This document shows positions 41,401 to 51,600 of a DNA stretch of 64,000 nucleotides, piece after piece (position 1 is the stretch's first letter; every line of letters starts with the position of its first letter). Source of the stretch: Luzula sylvatica (Eukaryota; Streptophyta; Magnoliopsida; Poales; Juncaceae); contig OX326959.1 of NCBI GenBank assembly GCA_946800325.1, forward strand, positions 46,003,566 through 46,067,565. The letters are read 5' to 3'. Made by a program: the position numbers and the translations under genes. Below the pieces are notes generated by a model that saw nothing but the letters and a program-made list of their open reading frames with translations, ran no database searches and was not told the origin of the DNA.

Positions 41401-43140
41401 AAAATGATAATTGATATTTTTGAAGGTGTTAGACTTCAGTTTTTGATTTTATGCAAAAAATAGGAAAAATAGAAATTTGTATGTGTTAAGTCTTAAATCA
41501 CGAAGTTTTTTGAGAAAAACATGAAAAATGAAGTATTTTGCTCATTTTAGAGAACTATTTTGGACTCTTTTAGAAAAAATGATAATTGATATTTTTTAAG
41601 GTGTTAGACTTCAGTTTTTGATTTTTTGCAAAAAATTGGAAAAATAGAAATTTGTATGTGTTAGTCTTCAATCACGGAATTTTTTGAGAAAAACATGAAA
41701 AATGAAGTATTTGCTAATTTTAGAGAACTATTTTGGTCTTTTTTAGAAAAAATGATAATTGATATTTTTGAAGGTGTTAGACTTCAGTTTTTGATTTTTT
41801 TCAAAAAATTGGAAAAATTGAAATTTGTATGTGTTACTCTTCAATCACGGAATTTTTTGAGAAAATCATGAAAAATGAAGTATTTTCCTCATTTTAGAGA
41901 ACTATTTTGGTCTTTTTTAGAAAAAATGATAATTGATATTTTTGAAGGTGTTAGACTTCAGTTTTTTATTTTATGCAAAAAATAGGAAAAATAGAAATTT
42001 GTATGTGTTAGTCTTCAATCCCGAAGTTTTCCGAGAAAAACATGAAAAATGAAGTATTTTGGTCATTTTAAAGAACTATTTTGGTCTTTTTTAGAAAAAA
42101 TGATAATTGATATTTTTGAAGGTGTTAGACTTCAGTTTTTGATTTTTTTCAAAAAAATTGGAAAAATTGAAATTTGTATGTGTTAGTCTTCAATCACGGA
42201 ATTTTCTGAGAAAAACATGAAAAGTGAAGTATTTTGCTCATTTTAGAGAACTATTTTGGTCTTTTTTAGAAAAAATGATAATTGATATTTTTGAAGGTGT
42301 TAGACTTCAGTTTTTGATTTTATGCAAAAAAATAGGAAAAATAGAAATTTGTATGTGTTAGTCTTCAATCCCGGAGTTTTTTGAGAAAAACATGAAAAAT
42401 GAAGTATTTTGCTCATTTTAGTGAACTATTTTGGTCTTTTTTAGAAAAAATGATAATTGATATTTTTTAAGGTGTTAGACTTCAGTTTTTGATTTTTTGC
42501 AAAAAATTGGAAAAATTGAAATTTGTATGTGTTAGTCTTCAATCACGGAATTTTTGGAGAAAAACATGAAAAATGAAGTATTTTGCTCATTTTAGAGAAC
42601 AATTTTGGTCTTTTTTAGACTTCAGTTTTTGATTTTTTGCAAAAAATTGGAAAAATTGAAATTTGTATGTGTTAGTCTTCAATCACGGAATTTTTGGAGA
42701 AAATCATGAAAAATGAAGTATTTTGCTCATTTTAGAGAACTATTTTGGTCTTTTTTAGAAAAAATGATAATTGATATTTTTGAAGGTGTTAGACTTGAGT
42801 TTTTGATTTTATGCAAAAAATAGGAAAAATAGAAATTTCTATGTGTTAGTGTTCAATCCCGGAGTTTTTTGAGAAAAACTTGAAAAATGAAGTATTTTGC
42901 TCATTTTAGAGAACTATTTTGGTCTTTTTTAGAAAAAATGATAATTGATATTTTTGAAGGTGTTAGACTTCATTTTTTGATTTTTTGCAAAAAATAGCAA
43001 AAATAGAAATTTGTATGTGTTAAGTCTTCAATCACGAAGTTTTTTGAGAAAAACATGAAAAATGAAGTATTTTGCTCATTTTAGATAACTATTTTGGACT
43101 CTTTTAGAAAAAATGATAATTGATATTTTTGAAGGTGTTA
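38450..43140 (+). repeat. Right end of the direct-orientation satellite
   Basis: Starts with the third copy of the dispersed segment (38.6-40.4 kb). From 40583 onward it carries truncated 140-bp monomers with a private GAATTTTTTGGGAAAATC variant at 40583 and 41071 (488 bp apart). Monomers then run without detectable higher-order period to the orientation switch at 43131-43161. Monomers near the end remain close to consensus, so similarity falls abruptly at the switch, not gradually. Confidence 0.8.
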
Positions 43141-43161
43141 GACAGAAGTGTTAACACCTTC
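43131..43161. repeat. Palindromic junction at satellite orientation switch
   Basis: GAAGGTGTTA (43131-43140) is followed ten bases later by TAACACCTTC (43152-43161), an exact 10-bp inverted repeat. The left arm is the normal direct-orientation monomer; the right arm is the same monomer motif in reverse orientation. All satellite to the left is plus-oriented and all to the right is minus-oriented, so this is the inversion breakpoint itself. Confidence 0.9.
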
Positions 43162-44425
43162 GAAATATTCAATTAAGATATTTTTGTAAAAAAATTTAAA
43201 TTGAAGTGCAACACAAGCAAAATACTCAATTTTCATGTCGTACTCAAAATACTCCGTAATTGAAGACTAACACATACAAATTTCCATTTTTTTTCAAAAA
43301 TTTCTTAAAAATGCAAAAACTGCAGTGTAACACCTTCAAAAAGTTCAATTAAGATATTTTATGAAAAAATGATTAAATTAAGTGTAGCACAAGCAAAATA
43401 CTCAATTTTCATATCATACTCAGAATATTCCGTAATTGAAGACTAACACACACAATTTCTATTTTTTTTTTTAATTTTAAATCGCAAAAAATGAAGTCAA
43501 AATTTTTTTTTTTAAGATCGCAAAAAATCGCAAAAAATTCAATTAAGATATTTTTTTTTGAAAAATGTTACAATTGATTTGTAACACAAGCAAAATACTC
43601 AATTTTCATGTCGTACTCAAAATACTCCGTAATCGAAGAGAAACACACACAAATTTCTAATTTTTTCAAAAATTTCTTAAAAATGCAAAAACTGAATGCT
43701 AACACCTTCAAAAAAATTGAATAAATTTATTATTTAAAAAAATTTTAAATTGAAGTTAACACAAACAAAATGCTCAATTTTCAAGTCGTACTCAAAATAC
43801 TTCGTAATTGATGACTAACACACACAAATTTCAATGTTTTACAAATTTTCTTAAAAATGCAAAAACTGAATCCAACACCTTCAAAAAATTCAATGAAGAT
43901 ATATTTTTTTTTTTAAAAATGTTAAAATTGAAGTGTAAAACAAGAAAAAAAAAACTCAATTTAATAGACAAACTCAAAATACTCCGTAATTGAAGACTAA
44001 CACACACAAATTTCATTTTTTCAAACATTTCATAAAAAAAATTAATAGTCTAACACCTTCAAAAAATTCAATTAAGATATTCTTTTTAAATGTTAAAATT
44101 GAAGTGTAACACAACCAAAATACTCAATTTACATGTCATACTACAAATACTCCATAATTGAGGAGTAACACTTACAAATTTTCATTTTTTTTGAAACTTT
44201 TTTAAAAATGCAAAAACTGAAGTATAATACTTTCAAAATATTCAATTAAGATATTTTTCAAAAGAATGTTAAAGTTGAAGTGTATCATAAGAAAAATACT
44301 CAATTTTCATGTCATAATCAAAATATCCCGTAATTGAAGACTAACACACACAAGTTTAAAAAAAAAAATTAAAAATCTTAAAAATTCCAAGACTGAAGTC
44401 TTAACTCCTTCAAAATTTGCATGTT
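43151..44425 (-). repeat. Diverged, inverted monomers of the same satellite family
   Basis: Reverse-complement landmarks of the main satellite recur: GAAGACTAACACAYACAAATTT, ATGCAAAAACTGAAGT, TAACACCTTCAAAA, AATACTCAATTTTCATGTC and ACTCCGTAATTGAAGACTAA. The GAAGACTAACAC landmark or a variant lies at 43262, 43438, 43635, 43810, 43992, 44160 and 44336, spacings 168-197 bp, so about seven monomers. They differ heavily from the main array and from each other, with A- and T-run length changes. ATTCAATTAAGATATTTTT replaces the region matching GATAATTGATATTTTTG. This looks like an old, no longer homogenised edge of the array. Confidence 0.88.
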
Positions 44426-44803
44426 ATAATCAGAAATTGAATTATGTAGAATAACATTAGCTAACTCTTTTTACATTCATCATATAAAATCCTAATCCAA
44501 TGTATTAAACTTCGCTTTAATATATTAAAAGAAGTTATACGCTTCCTTAGTTCTCAAAAAACAAATTCATAATTTGTGAGGGTTTCATCTGATTTTTTCT
44601 TTTGTGTGTGTATGGTTGTTTTTGTTGATTTTGAAATGTTTGAGAGAGTATTTTGTTGTAAATTAGGATTTCTTTGGATTGGTAATTTTGCACGCTACTT
44701 TTTGTGTGATAATTGATTGTGATCATGATCATGATAATCAATGGTCATTGTTTATTGTTATTGGGTTAGGTCGATGAATTTCATATTGTTTACCAACAAC
44801 AAA
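44426..44803. other. AT-rich spacer without recognised feature
   Basis: Between the decayed satellite and the telomere-like tract. It has T- and TG-rich stretches around 44580-44660 and a short palindromic GATCATGATCATGAT near 44720. Reading frames here are short and low in complexity; I see no gene. Confidence 0.6.
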
Positions 44804-44831
44804 TTTAGGGTTTAGGGTTTAGGATTTAGGG
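44804..44831 (+). repeat. Interstitial telomere-like tract, four TTTAGGG-type units
   Basis: Reads TTTAGGG, TTTAGGG, TTTAGGA, TTTAGGG, the plant telomere repeat with one substitution, directly followed by LINE coding sequence. It is too short to be a functional telomere end and lies internally. It may be a telomere-repeat patch added at a repaired break, or chance AGGGTTT-rich sequence. Confidence 0.7.
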
Positions 44832-45850
44832 TAACTTCGGGATTATACTATGAGGACGATTCCATATTCTTTTTGCCAAACATACCAGTTCAGCTACAAA
44901 GATTTAAGACTATAATGGATTTCTTCGCGAAGATCTCGGGTCTAATGGTCAACTTCGAAAAGTCCGAATTTGTTCCACTTAGGAAAGGAAATCAGGCCTT
45001 AACTGAAGTAATTAGGATTCTGGGATGCAAGCAAACTGAGTTTCCATCAAAACATCTAGGACTGCCTCTCAAGCCTGGTCGTTTAAAAAAACAGGATTAT
45101 GATGAACTCATAGAAAAAATCTCACTCAGATTATCGGGTTGGAAACAAAATTTTCTAAATTACAACCACATTTGGGAGATGGAATTATTTGGCAATGGAC
45201 TCCGGACAACAGGTTTTGAACAAAGAGTATGTACAACTTCATAATTAAAGGGATACAGGTCCAACGAAATTACAACCACATTTGGAAGACTAAGGTACCT
45301 CCTAAGATTAAAAACTTCATGTGGCTAACTTGGCAAAGGGGTATTTTAACGATAGATAACTTGATAAAGAAAGGATGGTACATTCCGAACCGTTGTATAC
45401 TATGCAAAATAGACGAAGAATCCATTCACCACATGATAAATAAATGTCCTTACACCATCGCCATATGGACCCATCTGAACGCTATATTCAATATTGATAT
45501 ACTAAATACTGAGGAGGTCCTTACGAGTATATTGGAAGGGAAATTCAGTAAAAACGACAAAATAATCATCATGTATGCCATCTTTACAATATGGAAAGAA
45601 AGGTGTTCAAGAATAGTTCAAGAAAAGGCAACATCGACTACATTGCTGACGAAAGAAATTGTTGAGGAAATTTCTACATGGATGTTATGTCGAAGAATAG
45701 GAATAGGAACGATTCACTCTCACATTACACAATAAAAGTTGTTTTGATTCTCTTGTAAATAACGATTGTGTGTGCTCTATATTACATCAATATAGATATG
45801 GGTGCGGGACATAGAGCCCGCCTCATTCAATCAAAAAAGAAAAAAACAAA
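44832..45850 (+). mobile_element. 5'-truncated L1-type LINE remnant (RT C-terminus plus zf-RVT)
   Basis: Two reading-frame segments of a plant L1-like non-LTR retrotransposon. The first (44849-45244) opens at the reverse transcriptase active-site box, read here as YEDD (normally Y/FADD), then DSIFFL, SGLMVNFEKSEF, ILGCK and HLGLPL, ending in LSGWKQNF, the usual RT tail. The second (45178-45735, another frame) has the C-terminal zinc-knuckle region typical of these elements: HIWKTKVPPKIKNFMWL, then CILC followed by H and C residues (ESIHHMINKC) and AIWTHL. It carries a stop at 45217-45219. The thumb region between RT and zf-RVT is missing. AATAAA lies at 45731 and an A-rich tail at about 45833-45850. 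No clear target-site duplication was seen. It is non-functional. Confidence 0.88.
45157..45285 (+). repeat. 19-bp direct repeat marking an internal LINE rearrangement
   Basis: AAATTACAACCACATTTGG occurs at 45157-45175 and again at 45267-45285. The first copy sits where the RT reading frame loses its family match and the second sits in the zf-RVT frame, where it encodes NYNHIW. The repeat suggests template switching or repair that deleted the RT thumb region and duplicated this motif. Confidence 0.75.
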
Positions 45851-46429
45851 TACTACTCATTCTGGTCAGAATAATTTTGTTCCATACAAATAGTTCAATA
45901 GTTCAATAGTCCAATACTTTATTAAATATTCAACTTTGTATTTATTTTGTATGTGTTGTCACTAAATTCAAAAGTTACTGGTCCAATGAAGCAAATGAAA
46001 ATTTATACGCCAAGATTGAATGAACAGCAACATTGAGACCAAATTGAATACAATAATACAATGTCTTTAGATATAACTTTTATCTTTATACGATCGAACT
46101 CAAAGCCCAATAATATATAGACTTTCCTATTAAAGAGTAGTGAAGTATGTCCCTGTCCATAGTATTTGTCCTCACTTTTTTTTTCGTTGACATAACATGA
46201 ATTAATTTATGATTTATGATTTAATAATGTTAATTTATGATTTAATATTTCATTAAAATATCAAATCATGAATTAATATCTTAAAATTCAAATTTTAAAT
46301 TTTAAATTATACCTACATCATCAAAAAAATGGAGAAAATTATTAGGAAATATCCAATATTTTCCATAAAATATGTTGTTTGAGTATTTGGAGTTTAGAAA
46401 GCACAACAAACGTGAAGCGTGAGGGGGGC
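45851..46429. other. AT-rich intergenic stretch
   Basis: Contains a short AGTTCAATAGTTCAATAGTCC near-repeat at 45892-45916 and repeated ATTAATTTATGATTTA motifs at 46199-46275. No coding frame or recognised element boundary seen. Confidence 0.5.
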
Positions 46430-46437
46430 AAAAGAAC

Positions 46438-47399
46438 TAGGGATGTCAACGGGGTGGGGAATCCCCATCCCCGTGGAGACCCGACCCGAATGGGACGGGG
46501 AATCCACGATTACTTGCCCCGCGGGGTGGGGATGGGGTGAGGAGTTTGTTCCGGATGCGGGGATGGGGTGGGTATGGGGATAGATAGCCCCACCCCACGG
46601 GTTACCCTGCCCCGTGCCCCACGGGTTATCCCGTCACATGCATCGCGGAGCCCCGAATTTAAAATTATAAATATATGTTAAATTATAAATTGTTAGTTTA
46701 AAAAATTCTAAGTCTGTACTTGCCATTTTAAAAAATTATAAATTATATCTTATCCTTTAAAAATTTACTTCATATATTTTTACTTTCCATATTATTGATA
46801 ATTTCTATAGTATCAATTTTTCAATTTACATTATTTTTGTTTCTTTCCTTTATTGATTTTTCTCATAAACTCTAACATCCCTAATTAGTTTATAGTTTTC
46901 TTCTTTAGACAGAGGTTTGAATGTGAGTAAATTTTTCATGATTATTTTTTTTGGATTGGAATTTGGATAAATATAGATATGACTAAGTTGTTTGGAGGCT
47001 AACTTTTCTTTTTATGTTCTAGGATTTGAGTAAAATTTTCAAAAGACATTTATGTCTTAGGATTTGAGTAATATTTGTATTAAATTTGCATGACATTTTG
47101 ATTAGTTTAAAAAATGATATTTTGTTGTTATTTTTTATGTTTCTTTGAATTGTAATTTCTATGATATTTTAGATTCGAGTAATTATATTGAAGTATTAAA
47201 TAAAATAAATTTTCGATTTTTATGTCAATTTGGCGGGTCATGGGGTTGCCAACGGGAACGGGGATCCCCGCGGGGCGGGGATGGGGCATAAAATTTGTCC
47301 GTGAATTAAACGGGGTGTGGGGCAGGAAATCCCCGCGAAAGGCGGGGCGGGTATGGGGAGTACTTGCCCCGACCCCGACCCGCCCCATTGACATCCCTA
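46438..47399. mobile_element. Non-autonomous hAT-like DNA transposon, 962 bp
   Basis: Terminal inverted repeats start TAGGGATGTCAAYGGGG at both ends (46438 onward and, reversed, ending 47399). The TAGGGATG start matches the Ac/hAT terminal style. The element is flanked by a perfect 8-bp direct repeat AAAAGAAC (46430-46437 and 47400-47407), the size hAT transposases create. About 220 bp at each end is strongly GC-rich, full of GGGG and CCCC runs such as GCGGGGATGGGG. The roughly 550-bp centre is AT-rich. No transposase is encoded; reading frames over the ends are by-products of the G/C-rich repeats. The G runs could form quadruplexes (inference). Confidence 0.9.
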
Positions 47400-47407
47400 A
47401 AAAGAAC

Positions 47408-48180
47408 ATGTGATTATTATGTTACTAGTTAAATTGATATTTTAGAACATCATTATCTTGCTAAATAGAAATCATTCGAATGTAAACTAATCAATCATCA
47501 AGTGGGTGGATTCTCGATAACTTTTATAGTGCTACTAGTAAATAATAATATATAAGTATAATAAATATCAATAACCATAAATAGAAGTATAGTGATAATT
47601 TGATAAAAAAAAAATTGAAATCGCTATTAATTTAGTCATGTTGGATCTTGCGATAGTGTCACCCTATTTTTATTTTACAATAAAATTATGATATTTTAGG
47701 TTTTTGAAAGAATAAATATGCAAAGAATAATGGAACATTAGTTTTAAATGTTAATCGTTAATTTTAACGGACCGATAAAAATGATATTTTTTAATTTATA
47801 AAAAAGGTAGCATGATTTTTTAATTTTTATAAGGATAAATATTTTATATTTAGAAAGGGTAATGTGTGAATCTCCCAAAATTAGGGTAAGGTCATAACCG
47901 ATTCTAAAATATGACTATCTAAGAATTTACATTGACTATCAAAGAATTTAACAAATAAATAGAGATTATGGTGCATATAAAAATATTTAAATAAACGAAG
48001 TATTTTTTTTTATTCATTTCTAACATATAAATTATATTATATAATTAAATAAAGTTCATGTTTTTATTAGTTGTTGGTATGGATTTAACTTTCATATTTT
48101 GTACGATTATAAGTAGTTTTCTCGCAATTTAACATACTTGTTGATCTTTACTAATGATAGTAGATATTATATTAGATAAC
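47408..48180. other. AT-rich intergenic stretch
   Basis: No reading frame of note, no recognisable element ends. Holds poly-A/T runs (47607-47616, 48003-48010) and otherwise unremarkable low-GC sequence. Confidence 0.5.
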
Positions 48181-48354
48181 TTGATTTGAGGGATTTTGAT
48201 GTACATGGATATGTGAAATACATGTATTTTACTATCCATGTATTTGGTAATCCATGTGAGTTGTTTGATTTGTTGTATTTGATAATTCATGTATATCAAA
48301 TTCTTTGTTTGATTCTTGGTACAAAATCCTTGAATTTAATATTTCAATATATAA

Positions 48355-49560
48355 TCATTTATTATATTACTATATAATTTTATATTATATTATATTATTT
48401 TGTATTATATTAGATTATATTATATTATATTATACAATACGATATTATATTATTTTATAACATTATATTGATTTATATTATATATTATATAGATTTTTTT
48501 ATATTATACTATATTATTATTTTATGTTATGTTGTTTTGTATTATATTATATTATGTTATATTATATTATATTGATTTATATAATATTATATTACTTGAT
48601 ATTATATAATATAATATAATATTATGTTATATTATATGATTTTATTTTAATATTATTTTATAATGGGGGCTTCTATCATACACATTTTTCCTTATCATAC
48701 ACCCATTTTCAAGGGTATTTGGAGTAATTATGCATTTATGAATATTTAAGGTAAGATCTCAAATATATTTATCATTTAATGTTTGACTAAATTGGAATTT
48801 TTTGTTGTTCATTTAAACAAAAATGTCCATAAAAGATAAATTTTATGATACACTCTTTTACAAATATAATTAATTGCTAAAATACCCAAAATACCCTTGC
48901 AAAAGGGTGTATGATAGAATTCCCCCATAAGATCATTATATTGTTTTGTATTATATATTATATTGCTTTGTTTTAAATTGAATTATTTATTATTATATTG
49001 GTTTATATTATATTATATTATATTTTACTATATTATATTATATTATTTTAAATTATATTGGTTTATATTTATATTATATTATTTTATTTTATATTACATT
49101 ATATAATATAATAAAATATTATATTGTTGTACATTATATATTATATTATTATATTATTTTATCTTATATTATACTATACTATATTATATTATTTTATTTT
49201 ATATTATTTTATATTATATTGTTTTATATTTATATTATATTATATTATATTATTTTGTTTTATATGATATTATTTTATATTATATTATATTTTGTTTTTA
49301 ATTCATATTATCTTATATTGTTTAATATTATATTATATTATATTATATTATTATTATTATAATATATCATATCATCTTATATCATATTATATTGTATTAT
49401 ATTATATTATATTATTATTATTATATTATTATTATTATAAATTATATTATATTGTATCATTATTATATTATATTATATTATATTATATTATATTATATTA
49501 TACTTTAATATATATATTATATTATATTATATTCATATAATACATATAATTATATTGTTT
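48355..49560. repeat. TTATA/TATTA-rich simple-sequence array
   Basis: Degenerate tandem TTATA, TATTA and TTATT pentamers with scattered TTGG and TTTTG interruptions, split by the miniature element at 48664-48927. Any open frames here (for example 49292-49540) are runs of Tyr, Ile and Leu from the simple repeat. Confidence 0.92.
48664..48927. mobile_element. PIF/Harbinger (Tourist)-like MITE, 264 bp
   Basis: Ends are TGGGGGCTTCTATCATACAC on the left and, reversed, TGGGGGAATTCTATCATACAC on the right; subterminal parts also match (CAAGGGTATTT on both). It is flanked by TAA at 48661-48663 and 48928-48930, the trinucleotide duplication made by PIF/Harbinger transposases. It has no coding capacity. 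It sits inside the TATTA array, so it is younger than that expansion. Confidence 0.85.
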
Positions 49561-49796
49561 TATTATTTTATAATATAATTATGTCATTACTAATACATAT
49601 AATATGAATAAAATATTATTATCATGAAATACATGGATTAGCTCTCTCCTTGTATTTTGGAATACCAATTATTTTTTTTGTATTTCACTATCCATGGATT
49701 TGAAGAGTGAAATACAATACATCTAAAAATCAAACTATGGATTTTGCACTATCCGTGTATTTGAAAATACATATCCATCAAAATCCCTCAAATCAA

Positions 49797-50740
49797 ACAT
49801 GCCCAACATAGAAAAAAAAGGAAAAAGAAAACATACTTGTTTGTCCTTCCTTTTTTAAGCAACGAATAATTCGTGAGCTCACGCCATATGCATTTGATAG
49901 CCATGAAAATCTTGTGATGATCTAGTGTATATATAATGAGTAATTAGTTTGCAACAATCTTATGAATCAGATAATTTTAGTCGTGCTAAACTGAATTGAA
50001 ATATTGGAAGAAATCAACGTGCTTATCTATATTTTTATAACGACCAATGGTTTGATTTAATATTGTTATACTTCCATAATCCAGATCATATATTGCTATA
50101 AATCCAGATCATATATTGCTATAATAACTTAAATCCCTAGCAAAAATTACAAAATTAATAAATAAGCTTACTGGCCACACCATTAGAAGTGCAGTTTGTG
50201 AGAATCACTCTCATCGGTGATATAGAGATCGTATAAAAGATCTGGAAACAAAGAATCAGAAACTGGATTAATCAAGCAGTAGAAAAAAATTACTGCATAT
50301 TTAGCTTAATTGTAAGAAGAATCCTGGCCAATTCGAAGAAGAATTACTGAATTAATCAAGTAGTAGAAACAAAGAATCAAACCTCTAGTTTAATTGCCAA
50401 TTTCGAAGAAAAATTCTGGCCCCATTGTTATCTCGCTTGATAAGAAATGAAGACGCTAGTCAATATGTATTTATTTATATGAGACCGTTAACTGCACGGA
50501 AAAATATTTACTGACAAATGGAGCGTATTGTATAACCGGTAACATTTATCTGCATTCGGACTTTCTCAAAGTAAAAATATCATATTGACCCTTAAAAAAC
50601 TTTAAATATTATCATAATTAATAATTAGGAAAATTACATGTGTATCCTTGTTTAACATTTCAATCACAAATTTATTCCTTTAATAATGTTAATATCGTAT
50701 TTGTTCCTAGTCCCTACTCGCTACTAAACTTTATTTATTA
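49797..50740. other. Intergenic stretch with imperfect direct repeats
   Basis: Apart from the 23-bp duplication, 50245-50425 holds interleaved near-copies of AACAAAGAATCA, TTAATCAAGNAGTAGAAA and AATTCGAAGAAGAATT, apparently an imperfect tandem duplication of about 80-100 bp. I find no supported gene. Confidence 0.5.
50078..50123 (+). repeat. Two-copy 23-bp tandem repeat
   Basis: AATCCAGATCATATATTGCT(ATA) occurs at 50078 and again at 50101 with no mismatch seen. Confidence 0.85.
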
Positions 50741-50749
50741 TAGCGTGGT

Positions 50750-50769
50750 ACCCGCGCCATTGCGCGGGT
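50750..50769. other. GC-rich hairpin resembling a Helitron end
   Basis: ACCCGCGC (50750-50757) pairs with GCGCGGGT (50762-50769) around a CATT loop. This GC-rich stem in AT-rich DNA resembles the hairpins near the ends of plant Helitrons. I do not find an adjacent CTRR end or a certain TC start with an A/T insertion site, so the element assignment is tentative. Confidence 0.35.
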
Positions 50770-50972
50770 TCGTTGTAAAACAATTCTTACTTTCTTTTGA
50801 TTTTTATGTTTTGATGAGTATTTCTTCGATGAATCGAATCATGTGCTAAAAAACAACGTATTTAGGAACGTTAAAGATTGATATTAGAAAATATTTGATT
50901 ACATTGTGTATATATATCATTTTACCCAACTTTGGTACTTACATTTTCTTTGGTACTTAATTATTTAGTTTG

Positions 50973-51300
<328 letters not shown>

Positions 51301-51499
51301 AAAATTTGTTTATTTTCTATACATCATTGGCAAATGTGTTACTGTATTCGTATTTTTGTTTGTGTTTGTATTTGTATTGTATTTCATATTTGTCTTTCGT
51401 ATATTCTTAGTTCGTACTTCATATTTCGCATTTTTATTTGTATTTGTATTGGTGTTTCGTGTATTCCCACTTTGTATTTCATGTTGCGCATTTCATGTT

Positions 51500-51600
51500 T
51501 ATGGTTTAGGGTTTAGGGTTTACGATCTAGGGTTTAGGATTTAGACTTTGAGCTTTGGTTTTCAGGTTCTAGGGTTTGGGGTTTAGGGTTAGGATTTAGG
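51500..51600 (+). repeat. Degenerate telomere-like tract
   Basis: GGTTTAGGGTTTAGGGTTTACGATCTAGGGTTTAGGATTTAG and, after a gap, TCTAGGGTTTGGGGTTTAGGG: several exact TTTAGGG units among one- and two-base variants. It is embedded near the left edge of the TTCGTA minisatellite. Confidence 0.75.

Larger units (their letters stand above)
1..43140 (+). repeat. 174-bp AT-rich satellite array (candidate centromeric repeat)
   Basis: Uninterrupted tandem array running off the left edge of the window. Counting from one TCTTCAAT landmark to the next (for example 436 to 611) gives a 174-bp monomer, one base longer where GTTAAGTC replaces GTTAGTC. A counted consensus unit has 44 G+C of 174 (25%). Landmarks in order: TCTTCAATCMCGGAG, TTTTTTGAGAAAAACATGA, GAAGTATTTTGCTCATTTTA, GAGAACTATTTTGG, GATAATTGATATTTTTGAAG, GTGTTAGACTTC, TTTGTATGTGTTAG. 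Alternating monomer types differ by CCCGGAG, CACGGAA, CACGAAG or GACGGAA and by TTTTATGCAAAAAATAGG versus TTTTTTGCAAAAAATTGG. About 250 monomers fit. No other sequence interrupts the array. Monomer length near nucleosome size and higher-order organisation fit plant centromeric satellites; function is inferred, not shown. Confidence 0.97.
48181..49796. mobile_element. Inverted-repeat element with expanded TTATA core (putative)
   Basis: TTGATTTGAGGGATTTTGAT at 48181-48200 is exactly inverted at 49777-49796. Subterminal segments on both sides share scattered ATCCATGTATTT and GAAATAC motifs (48210-48300, 49625-49775). Between them lies about 1.2 kb of TATTATAT-type simple sequence. The layout suggests an old miniature transposon whose centre expanded as an AT-rich microsatellite and later received another element. 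The reverse of the right end continues outward as GGGCATGTTTGATTTG, not matched on the left, so the true left terminus may be lost and I cannot define a target-site duplication. Confidence 0.6.

Noticed and set aside
1..43140. CRISPR-like or integron-like repeat array
   Set aside because: Repeats are contiguous 174-bp monomers without unique spacers, in clearly plant DNA.
43808..44741. Small frames at 43808-43993 (+), 43831-44028 (-) and 44547-44741 (-)
   Set aside because: First two lie in decayed inverted satellite; third in low-complexity spacer. No homology seen.
44804..44831. A true chromosome end
   Set aside because: Only four units with sequence on both sides; interstitial only.
47128..47413. 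Overlapping frames rich in Gly, Pro and Arg on both strands
   Set aside because: They lie over the GC-rich right end of the hAT-like element and come from its GGGG/CCCC repeats.
49292..49540. 82-residue Tyr/Ile/Leu frame
   Set aside because: Pure product of the TTATA simple repeat.
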